Below are positions 25,433-32,097 of a stretch of 64,000 nucleotides of DNA, piece by piece. Position 1 is the first letter of the stretch, and every line of letters starts with the position of its first letter. The stretch is from Pseudomonas fortuita. Lineage in GTDB: Bacteria; Pseudomonadota; Gammaproteobacteria; Pseudomonadales; Pseudomonadaceae. The notes under the pieces are model-generated. The model did no database searches. It saw only the letters and a list, made by a program, of their open reading frames with translations, and was not told the DNA's origin. The stretch covers positions 248,001-312,000 of the forward strand of contig NZ_CP114035.2 in the NCBI RefSeq assembly GCF_026898135.2, written 5' to 3'. Both the position numbers and the translations under genes were made by a program.

Positions 25433-26613
25433 CAGATGGTCCCCCGGCGTGGCGGGTTGGTATCGTTGAGGTAGTAGTTGCCGATGGCGTGATACTTCCA
25501 GCGCACCGGGTCGTGCAGGGTATGCACGCGGGCGTTGCGCCAGTGGCGGTCGAGGTTGTGCTCGGCCAGCGTTGCCTGGCTGCCGCCCAGTTCGAACAGG
25601 GCAGTACCGGCAGCGAGCGAAATCTCGGTGCTGATGGCACGTGCTTCGGCCACGGCAATGGAGGCGGCGGCCACGTTGTCGGCCGTGCTGTCGTCGCGGG
25701 CGCGGTCGAGGTATTCGCCGGCGCGCTCCAGCAGGGCTTCGGCGGCATGCAGACGGATCGCCAGGTGGCCGAAACTCTTCAGCGTCAGCGGGTCATCCGT
25801 AGCCTTGTCCAGGCCCGAGTCGACCCACGGGCGGCTGCGGGTGCGCACGAAGTGCAGGGCATCTTCATAAGCGGCGCGGGCGATGCCAGTGTCGATGGCA
25901 GCATGAAGAATTTGCGCCAGCGGCCCGACCGGCGTGGGGCGCTCGAACGCGCTCTGGAACGGCACCACATCGGCGGCGCTGACGTACACGTTGTCAAACA
26001 CCACCGAACCGCTGCCAGTGGTCCGCTGACCGAAGCCGCTCCAGTCGTCGATCACCTGCAAGCCCTGGCTATCGGCCGGGACGAAGGCCAGCTGCTGCAC
26101 GCCTTGTTCATCGACGACCGAGGTGGGAATGCGCTGGGCGTAGATGGCGCCGGTGGAATAGAACTTGCGGCCGTTGATGCGAAAGCCGTCGCCGTCACGG
26201 CTCAGGCGGGTGGTGCGATCGTTGGCGGTTTTGGTGCCCAGCTCGGCCAGCGCATTGCCGAAGCGCCGGCCGGCGAGTACTTCGGCGTACAGGCGCTGTT
26301 GCTGCTCGGGGGTGCCGTTTACCCGCAGCACTTCCAGGCCGTAGAAATGGTTTTGCGGGATTTGCCCGAGCGAGCCGTCGGCCTGGGCGATACGGGCGAT
26401 GACCTTGGCCAGGGTGACGTGGGACACGCCGGCGCCGCCAAAGGCCTTGGGCACGCTGATGGCCCACAGGCCGGAGCGGGTGAACAGCTCCAGCTCGGTA
26501 TGCGGCAGGCGGCGCTCGCGATCGCGCAGGACGCTGTCGCGGCGCAGTTGCTGGGCGATGTCTTCGGCGACGGCCAGGGCCTGAGCGTCGCTGGTGATGA
26601 TAGCGATTGTCAT
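25432..26613 (-). CDS. Acyl-CoA-dehydrogenase-fold flavin monooxygenase (DszC/SfnC-like), copy A
   Basis: Protein of 393 aa with the acyl-CoA dehydrogenase fold, of the subgroup used as flavin monooxygenases (DszC, SfnC). Markers are LPHTELELFTRSGLWAISVPKAFGGAGV, SLGQIPQNHFYGLEVL, GRKFYSTGA, DDWSGFGQRTTGSGSV, and the end motif HTLHDPVRWKYHAIGNYYL. The catalytic Glu of true acyl-CoA dehydrogenases is not evident, in keeping with oxygenase use. CGGAG precedes ATG 26613. It is about half identical by eye to the gene at 26755 and probably arose by duplication. It forms an operon with the DszA-like gene and metQNI. Likely role: an S-oxidation step before C-S cleavage. Confidence 0.9.
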   Translation of the reverse strand: MTIAIITSDAQALAVAEDIAQQLRRDSVLRDRERRLPHTELELFTRSGLWAISVPKAFGGAGVSHVTLAKVIARIAQADGSLGQIPQNHFYGLEVLRVNGTPEQQQRLYAEVLAGRRFGNALAELGTKTANDRTTRLSRDGDGFRINGRKFYSTGAIYAQRIPTSVVDEQGVQQLAFVPADSQGLQVIDDWSGFGQRTTGSGSVVFDNVYVSAADVVPFQSAFERPTPVGPLAQILHAAIDTGIARAAYEDALHFVRTRSRPWVDSGLDKATDDPLTLKSFGHLAIRLHAAEALLERAGEYLDRARDDSTADNVAAASIAVAEARAISTEISLAAGTALFELGGSQATLAEHNLDRHWRNARVHTLHDPVRWKYHAIGNYYLNDTNPPRRGTI

Positions 26614-26624
26614 AGAGTTCTCCG

Positions 26625-26742
26625 GGGGCCGCTTCGCGGCCCTTCGCGGGCTTGCCCGCTCCCACAGGTAAAGTGATGCCAGTTCAGGCGGCGGTAATCC
26701 TGTGGGACCGGGCAAGCCCGCGAAGGGCTGCGCAGCAGCCCC
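26625..26742. repeat. Inverted pair of REP elements
   Basis: Two facing REPs: 26625-26668 (GGGGCCGCTTCGCGGCCC ... CCCACAGG) and 26699-26742 in reverse, 30 bases apart. They lie between the two DszC-like genes on the same strand, so may attenuate or stabilise the shared transcript. Confidence 0.9.
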
Positions 26743-26754
26743 AAAGGCAGCAAA

Positions 26755-27996
26755 TCAGATCCAGGAATGCCGCGCAGGCAGGGTGCCGTTGAGGTGGTAC
26801 GCGCCCACCGCGTGGTACTTCCAGCGCACCGGGTCGTGCAGGGTGTGCACCCGGGCATTGCGCCAGTGGCGGTCGAGGTTGAACTCGGCAAGGGTGGCGC
26901 GGCTGCCGGCCAGTTCGAACAGCTTCTCGCTGGCCTGCAGGGCAATTTCGGTGGTCAGCACCTTGGCCTCGGCCACCGCAATCGAGGCGCGTGCCGCGCT
27001 GGCTGCGTCGATGGGCGCAGCATTGACCTCGTCGAGTACCCGCGCGGCTCTGCGTAGCAGCGCTTCGGCAGCGTGCAGTTCGAGCTTCAGGCGGCCGATG
27101 TCGGCAATCACATAAGGGTCGTCACTGGCGCGGTCCACGTTGGCTTCGATCCACGGGCGGGACTTTTCCCGCACGAACGTGATCGCATCGTCGATTGCCG
27201 CTTCGGCAATGCCGGCGTCGATCGCCGCCTGGATCAGCTGCGAGGCTGCGCCCTGGATGTTGGGGATGTCACGCTGGCGCCAGTTGTCGATCACCAGCTC
27301 CGCGTCTACCGGCACCTCGTCCAGCAATACAGTGCCGCTGGCGGTGGTGCGCTGGCCGAACCCGGACCAGTCATCGACGATGCGCAGCCCCGGGCTGCCA
27401 CGGCGCACGAACGCCAGGCGCTGACGACCTTCCTCGTCGAGGGCTTTTACCGCCACCCAGTGGGCGAACAGGGCACCGGTGGAATAGAACTTCTCGCCGC
27501 TGATGCGATAGCTGTCGCCGGCGCGGGTGATCCGGGCCTTGAGGGTGAGGGTGTCCTTGGTGCCGCGTTCGGGGCCGGCATTGCCGATGCGCCAGCCGTC
27601 GAGCACGCTGCGGAAGATCAGCGCCTGTTGCGCCTCGGTGGCTGTCAGGCGAATCAGTTGCAGCATGCCGAACTGGTTCTGCGGGATCTGCCCCAGGGCC
27701 GGGTCGGCGGCACTGATCAGGCGGAACACTTCGGCCACGGTTGCGAACGACACGTCGGGGCCGCCGTGGGCCTTGGGTACGCTGATGCTGCCCAGGCCGC
27801 TGCGGGTGAACAGCTCGATCTCCGCCCACGGCAGTTTGCGTTGCTGGTCGCGGCGGGCGGCTTGCTCGCGGGCAACCTCGGCCAGTTCACGGGCCGCTTG
27901 CAGGGCTTCGGCGTCGGTGCGCAGTACCTTGGCCGGCAGCAGCAGGGGCGAGCTGTCGAGATCGCTATGGAATTGGGTATTTGGCTGGCTGGACAT
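26755..27996 (-). CDS. Acyl-CoA-dehydrogenase-fold flavin monooxygenase (DszC/SfnC-like), copy B
   Basis: Protein of 413 aa, paralogue of the gene at 25432. The same blocks recur: LPWAEIELFTRSGLGSISVPKA, ALGQIPQNQFGMLQLI, GEKFYSTGALFA, DDWSGFGQRTTASGTV and HTLHDPVRWKYHAVGAYHL. The N-terminus is about 20 residues longer. AAGGAG lies before ATG 27996, so a longer start at 28110 is rejected. It is the first gene of the putative transcription unit, with a dyad-rich upstream region, and is separated from copy A by a REP pair. Two copies may act on different substrates or form a heteromer. Expected to need reduced flavin from another locus. Confidence 0.9.
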   Translation of the reverse strand: MSSQPNTQFHSDLDSSPLLLPAKVLRTDAEALQAARELAEVAREQAARRDQQRKLPWAEIELFTRSGLGSISVPKAHGGPDVSFATVAEVFRLISAADPALGQIPQNQFGMLQLIRLTATEAQQALIFRSVLDGWRIGNAGPERGTKDTLTLKARITRAGDSYRISGEKFYSTGALFAHWVAVKALDEEGRQRLAFVRRGSPGLRIVDDWSGFGQRTTASGTVLLDEVPVDAELVIDNWRQRDIPNIQGAASQLIQAAIDAGIAEAAIDDAITFVREKSRPWIEANVDRASDDPYVIADIGRLKLELHAAEALLRRAARVLDEVNAAPIDAASAARASIAVAEAKVLTTEIALQASEKLFELAGSRATLAEFNLDRHWRNARVHTLHDPVRWKYHAVGAYHLNGTLPARHSWI

Positions 27997-28216
27997 CAGT
28001 ACCGCTCCTTGGCTGCACTCAATGCCCTGGCGATACGCACTGGGGTGATTGTGATCCTGACCATTCCTGACCTCACAAAAAAGTTGTGTCGCTACAGCTG
28101 GTCGCGACAAATGTGTGCTGGTCCGGTGGTCCGGTTTATATACCCTAATGCTTTATAAAAAGTTTATGAACTAACTCTTTGGAATATGTATAGAAGGAGG
28201 GATTTGTTACAGATGT
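27997..28216 (-). promoter_or_regulatory. Promoter region of the DszC-like/met operon
   Basis: Contains an inverted repeat TGTCGC...GCGACA (28087-28109), a tandem octamer GGTCCGGT twice (28120-28135), and an AT-rich block with TATAAA-like words (about 28136-28190). These are plausible binding sites for a sulfur-starvation activator such as CysB. No -24/-12 sigma-54 element was found. Confidence 0.55.
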
Positions 28217-28315
28217 GCCGGCCCTTTCGCGGGCACGCCCGCTCCCACAGGTACTGCACAGGTATTGAAACCGGTGCGACACCTGTGGGAGCGGGCGTGC
28301 CCGCGAAGAGGCCGG
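28217..28315. repeat. Inverted pair of REP elements
   Basis: GCCGGCCCTTTCGCGGGC...CCCACAGGT (28218-28252) faces its reverse copy (28281-28315). It lies just after the tcyN stop, downstream of the cystine transporter operon, so it can protect or end that transcript. Confidence 0.9.
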
Positions 28316-28322
28316 AACAGGT

Positions 28323-29087
28323 TTACTCGGAGGCGGCAGTGCCGAGGAACTTGCGCAGGAACTGGCGGGTACGCTCTTCCTTCGGCGCCGCAAACAGTGC
28401 CTTGGCCTCGCCCTGTTCCACGATCACGCCCTTGTCGAAGAAGATCACCCGGTTCGCTACGTCCCGGGCAAAGCTCATCTCGTGGGTGACAATGATCATG
28501 GTGCGTTTCTCCTCGGCCAGGCCGCGGATGGTCGCCAGCACTTCACCCACCAGCTCCGGGTCCAGTGCCGAGGTGGGTTCGTCGAACAGGATCACCTCCG
28601 GCTCCATGGCCAGGGCGCGGGCGATGGCCACCCGTTGCTGCTGCCCGCCCGACAGGCGCCGTGGGTAGGCGTCTTCCTTGCCTGCCAGACCGACCTTGGC
28701 CAGCAGGCGCCGGCCCAGTTCGATGGCTTGCTCGCGGGGCGTCTTCTTGACGATCACCGGCCCCTCGATCACGTTCTCCAGGGCGGTACGGTGGGGGAAC
28801 AGGTTGAAGTTCTGGAATACGAACCCGGCCTGCTGGCGCAGGCGGCGTATCGCACTTTGCTGGCCACCCAGCGGGCGGTTGGCATCGATGCTGATGGCGC
28901 CTATCTTGATCTGCCCGGCGTCGGGGGTTTCCAGCAGGTTCAGGCAGCGCAGGAAGGTGGTCTTGCCCGAGCCGCTGGGGCCGATGATGGCCACCACTTC
29001 GCCGGGCTGCACGGTCAGGTCGATGCCGTTGAGCACGGTCTGGCCCTTGAACTGCTTGGTCAGGCCTTTGACTTCAATCATGCTCAT
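28323..29087 (-). CDS. tcyN: Cystine-type ABC transporter ATPase
   Basis: ATPase of 254 aa of the polar amino acid family. Walker [10 protein letters not shown] (about 35-43), signature LSGGQQQR, Walker B VILFDEPTSALDPE and H-loop MIIVTHEM are intact. ATG 29087 overlaps the permease stop by four bases. With the two upstream genes it forms a binding protein-permease-ATPase operon like E. coli TcyJLN (FliY-YecSC), which imports L-cystine and related sulfur amino acids. Position amid sulfur genes supports cystine over other polar amino acids, but the ATPase itself is not substrate-specific. Confidence 0.88.
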   Translation of the reverse strand: MSMIEVKGLTKQFKGQTVLNGIDLTVQPGEVVAIIGPSGSGKTTFLRCLNLLETPDAGQIKIGAISIDANRPLGGQQSAIRRLRQQAGFVFQNFNLFPHRTALENVIEGPVIVKKTPREQAIELGRRLLAKVGLAGKEDAYPRRLSGGQQQRVAIARALAMEPEVILFDEPTSALDPELVGEVLATIRGLAEEKRTMIIVTHEMSFARDVANRVIFFDKGVIVEQGEAKALFAAPKEERTRQFLRKFLGTAASE

Positions 29088-29752
29088 TGCTCCTGGTCAT
29101 GCTGGTTGACCCGCGCTTCCATGCGGTTCTGGAAGTGCGCGAGGATGCTGCACAGCACCCAGTAGATGACCGCGACCGCCACGTACATGGTGAACACTTC
29201 GAAGGTGCGTGCGGTAATCAGCTGCGCCTGGCGGAACAGCTCTGGCACCTGGATGGTCGCGGCCAGCGCAGTGTCCTTGACCAGTGAAATGAAGCTGTTG
29301 CCCAGCGGGGGCAGGGCGGTACGCAAGGCTTGTGGCAGGATCGCCCGGCGCATGGCCTGGACGCGGGTCATGCCGATACTGGCGGCGGCTTCCCACTGGC
29401 CACGGTCGATCGAGGAGATTGCAGCGCGCAGGATCTCGCAAATGTAGGCCGCCATGTTCAGCGAAAGGCCGATCAGCGAAGCCGGGATGGGATCGAGTTC
29501 GATGCCGATCTGCGGCATGCCGAAATAGATCACGAACAACTGCACCAGCAGCGGCGTGCCGCGGAAGAACGACACGTAGATCCGCGCCAGCCAGTTCAGC
29601 GGCAAGAGCTTCGAAAGCCGCATCAGCGCCAGGGCAAAGCCCAGCAGCAGGCCGAAGAACATGCCGCCGACACTGAGCAGCACTGTATAACCCGCGCCCT
29701 TCAGCAGGAAGGGCGCGGAGTCGACAACGAGTTGCAGGCTTTCAGCAATCAT
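29084..29752 (-). CDS. tcyL: Cystine-type ABC transporter permease
   Basis: Inner-membrane permease of 222 aa of the HisM/GlnP family. It has about five helices and the family loop WEAAASIGMTRVQAMRRAILPQALR. FRGTPLLVQLFVIYFGMPQ near residue 63 and NSFISLVKDTALAATIQVPEL near 150 are typical of amino-acid permeases such as YecS/TcyL. It overlaps the binding-protein stop and the ATPase start by four bases each. A homodimer is expected to form the pore. Confidence 0.9.
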   Translation of the reverse strand: MIAESLQLVVDSAPFLLKGAGYTVLLSVGGMFFGLLLGFALALMRLSKLLPLNWLARIYVSFFRGTPLLVQLFVIYFGMPQIGIELDPIPASLIGLSLNMAAYICEILRAAISSIDRGQWEAAASIGMTRVQAMRRAILPQALRTALPPLGNSFISLVKDTALAATIQVPELFRQAQLITARTFEVFTMYVAVAVIYWVLCSILAHFQNRMEARVNQHDQEQ

Positions 29753-30543
29753 TTGGTGACATCGGCACCGAAGTATTTTTCGGACAGCTTGGCCAGTCTG
29801 CCGTCAGCCTTTAGCTTGTCGATGGCCTTGTTGATGGCCGCCAGCAGTTCAGGCTCGCCCTTACGCAGCGCCACGCCGCTTTCCAGGCGCGAGAAGGCAT
29901 CGCCGGCCAGTTCGGTGTCTTTGGCTTTTTGCGCGTATTCCAGCGCGGCCAAGCGGTCGATCAGGATGGCATCGATACGGCCGTTGCGCAGGTCGGCGAA
30001 CTTGCTCGGGTCGTCTTCATAGGTGCGCACTTCGGCTTTCGGGACGTCTTGCTTGACCCACTGTTCGTAGTTGGTGCCCAGGCCCACGCCGACTTTTTTG
30101 CCGGCCAGGTCTTGCGCGGTCTTGATGTTCAGGTCCGCGGCTTTCTTCTTCAGGATCAGGGCCTGGATGCCCGAAACGGTATAGGGCTCAGAGAAATCGT
30201 ATTTCTTCTTGCGCTCCTCGGAGATGGTCACCTGATTGACCACCACGTCCAGGCGCTTGGATTCCAGCGCGGCAAGGATGCCATCCCACTTGGTCGGCTG
30301 GATCTTGGCCTTGACCCCCAGCTCCTTGGCCAGCAGTTCCGAAAGCTCCACTTCGAAGCCCGCCAGCTTGCCGTTCTCGTCCTGGAAACTGAACGGTGGG
30401 TAGGTGCCTTCGAGGCCGACGTTGATCACGCCTTTTTCCTGGATGGTCTTCAACTGCTCGCCGGCGAACGCCTGGCTGAGCAGGCCGGCACCCAGCAGGA
30501 TGGCCAGGCTGGCGTTGAGTAGCGGTTTGGCGAATTTCGACAT
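29749..30543 (-). CDS. tcyJ: Periplasmic cystine-binding protein
   Basis: Protein of 264 aa of solute-binding family 3. Signal peptide MSKFAKPLLNASLAILLGAG ends at QAFA-GEQ. The body has the ligand patterns LEGTYPPFSFQDENGKLAGFEVEL, AALESKRLDVVVNQVTI, YDFSEPYTVSG and GLGTNYEQWV, close to FliY/TcyJ. It is the first gene of the tcyJLN operon and has a promoter region with a long dyad upstream. Divergent from epsC, the enzyme making the O-acetylserine precursor of cysteine, which fits a cystine/cysteine role. Confidence 0.9.
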   Translation of the reverse strand: MSKFAKPLLNASLAILLGAGLLSQAFAGEQLKTIQEKGVINVGLEGTYPPFSFQDENGKLAGFEVELSELLAKELGVKAKIQPTKWDGILAALESKRLDVVVNQVTISEERKKKYDFSEPYTVSGIQALILKKKAADLNIKTAQDLAGKKVGVGLGTNYEQWVKQDVPKAEVRTYEDDPSKFADLRNGRIDAILIDRLAALEYAQKAKDTELAGDAFSRLESGVALRKGEPELLAAINKAIDKLKADGRLAKLSEKYFGADVTK

Positions 30544-30794
30544 GTCAGAGCCCCGCGCTTGTTGTGTAAGTAGTGAGGTGGCGACTATAGGGTTGGCTTT
30601 TTAGGCCAGGAAATACTAAAAAATTATTTTGTTATTCCCTTTTTTGTTTGTGCCAGATGCTGGCTGCTTTGAGGGTAGGCGAGGATGCTCGCTACGTCAT
30701 CGCGGCTTATGCCTGACTTAGCGCAGGATGGAATAAAGCGTTGTTTTTTCCAAGGGACGGATTTGCCGTAGAGTGGGCTGTATGTAAGCAGGGT
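30544..30794. promoter_or_regulatory. Divergent tcyJ/epsC upstream region
   Basis: The tcyJ side carries an AT-rich block (about 30608-30640) with outer half-sites GGAAATA and TATTCCC flanking A/T-rich sequence, and CTATAG (about 30583-30588), which could be the tcyJ -10 on the minus strand. The arrangement fits a CysB-type site. The remaining 150 bases toward epsC show no clear promoter; nothing coding is supported. Confidence 0.5.
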
Positions 30795-30828
30795 GGGCCT
30801 CTTCGCGGGTAAACCCGCGAAAGGGCCT
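30795..30828. repeat. Solo REP hairpin in the epsC leader
   Basis: TTCGCGGG-TAAA-CCCGCGAA (30802-30821) is a perfect stem inside a REP core, 47 bases before the epsC start. Being unpaired and upstream of a gene, it may be part of its 5' leader. Confidence 0.8.
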
Positions 30829-30874
30829 AGCCTGCCGATAAAAATAGTTTGGCCGACTCAGGCAGGAGAAAACC

Positions 30875-31807
30875 GTGAGCGAACAACCTTCATCCGCGCA
30901 CTGGCAGTTGCACAGCATTGTCACTGGCCTGCGTGGCGCCCGTGAGCAGTGGCGCACCCGCAATGGCCGCAGCATTGGCGAGCAGGGCGGGCGCGAGCTG
31001 CCGTCGCGCGAGGCGATGCGGCAGATCCTGGAGCAACTGTGCGGCGCGTTGTTCCCCATGCGCCTTGGGCCTGTGGACCTGCGCGAAGAGAGCGAAGACT
31101 TCTACGTTGGCCATACCCTGGATGCCGCGCTGACTGCATTGCTGACCCAGGCGCGCCTGGAGTTGCGCTATGCCGCCCGGCAAAGCAAGGCTGAGCTGGC
31201 CAGCGTCGATGGCCATGCGTTGAAGCTGATCCAGGGCTTTGCTGCTGCGCTGCCGGAAATGCGGGTGCTGCTCGACACCGACGTGCTGGCCGCCTACCAC
31301 GGCGACCCCGCCGCGCGCAGCGTCGATGAAGTGCTGCTGTGCTACCCGGGTATCCTGGCGATCATCCACCACCGCCTGGCGCACCACCTGTACCGGGCCG
31401 GCCTGCCACTGCTGGCACGGATCAGTTCGGAGCTGGCGCATTCGGCGACCGGTATCGATATTCACCCGGGCGCACAGATCGGCCCGAGCTTCTTCATCGA
31501 CCACGGTACCGGGGTGGTCATTGGTGAAACCGCGATCATCGGCGAGCGCGTGCGTATCTACCAGGCGGTGACCCTGGGCGCCAAACGCTTCCCCAGCGAT
31601 GAGTCCGGCACCCTGCACAAAGGCCTGCCGCGCCATCCGATTGTCGAGGACGATGTGGTGATCTACGCCGGGGCCACGGTGCTGGGGCGTATTACCATCG
31701 GCAAGGGTTCGACCATTGGCGGTAACGTGTGGCTGACCCGCAGTGTGCCTGCTGAAAGCAACATCACCCAGGCCAACCTGCAGCTGGATTGCCAGGACAA
31801 GAATTGA
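30875..31807 (+). CDS. epsC: Serine O-acetyltransferase (EpsC/CysE type)
   Basis: Protein of 310 aa, left-handed beta-helix acyltransferase that makes O-acetylserine from serine and acetyl-CoA, the acceptor for sulfide in cysteine synthesis. The hexapeptide domain runs from about 190 to 300, with GIDIHPGAQIGPSFFIDHGTGVVIGETA carrying the catalytic His-Asp region and IYQAVTLGAKRFP following. The long N-terminal helical domain marks the EpsC subtype (proteobacterial second serine acetyltransferase). The start is GTG 30875 with AGGAG seven bases upstream. A solo REP lies in the leader. The C-terminal tail is short, so cysteine feedback may differ from CysE; this is inference. Also called cysE in some Pseudomonas annotations. 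Confidence 0.9.
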   Translation: MSEQPSSAHWQLHSIVTGLRGAREQWRTRNGRSIGEQGGRELPSREAMRQILEQLCGALFPMRLGPVDLREESEDFYVGHTLDAALTALLTQARLELRYAARQSKAELASVDGHALKLIQGFAAALPEMRVLLDTDVLAAYHGDPAARSVDEVLLCYPGILAIIHHRLAHHLYRAGLPLLARISSELAHSATGIDIHPGAQIGPSFFIDHGTGVVIGETAIIGERVRIYQAVTLGAKRFPSDESGTLHKGLPRHPIVEDDVVIYAGATVLGRITIGKGSTIGGNVWLTRSVPAESNITQANLQLDCQDKN

Positions 31808-31823
31808 TCTAGCATTTGCTTAG

Positions 31824-31933
31824 CCTGTACCGGCCCTTTCGCGGGTAAACCCGCTCCCACAGGTACCCCACAAAGACTGAGGCTTGTGCAGTACCTGTGG
31901 GAGCGGGTTTACCCGCGAAAGGGCCGGTACAGG
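31824..31933. repeat. Perfect inverted REP pair
   Basis: Arms 31824-31866 and 31891-31933 are exact reverse complements over 43 bases, with a 24-base spacer. Perfect identity suggests recent insertion or gene-conversion. It lies between epsC and the transporter gene and can act as a strong cruciform or transcript-end hairpin. Confidence 0.95.
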
Positions 31934-31984
31934 ACAACACCAATCAGCGTCCCAATTCGCATTGAAAACCGATCCATGTTTAAC

Positions 31985-32000
31985 TTGAACGCTTGTTCAA
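31985..32000. promoter_or_regulatory. TTGAAC-N4-GTTCAA palindrome upstream of the BCCT gene
   Basis: A perfect 6-4-6 dyad (TTGAAC GCTT GTTCAA) about 100 bases before the transporter start. It resembles operators of TetR-family regulators, notably BetI-type sites that control choline uptake. The regulator is not encoded next to it. Confidence 0.6.
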
Positions 32001-32097
32001 TGAAAAACGCTGGTCCGCTGCCGGTGTTCAACAGGAGGATTCCTTTGCTGAACCCGTTCATTTCGAACCTCACGTCATTCGACGAGGTGCACGCCCG

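Noticed and set aside
30718-31059. Minus-strand frame covering the epsC leader and start
   Set aside because: No ribosome site, no domain, and it is antisense to the N-terminus of EpsC.
26614-31933. REP pairs considered as CRISPR repeats
   Set aside because: They are inverted, not direct, repeats; spacing is irregular, there are no unique spacers in series and no cas genes.
31993-32097. Upstream in-frame start for the BCCT transporter
   Set aside because: The extra 35 residues begin over the operator palindrome, lack family similarity and have no better ribosome site than ATG 32098.
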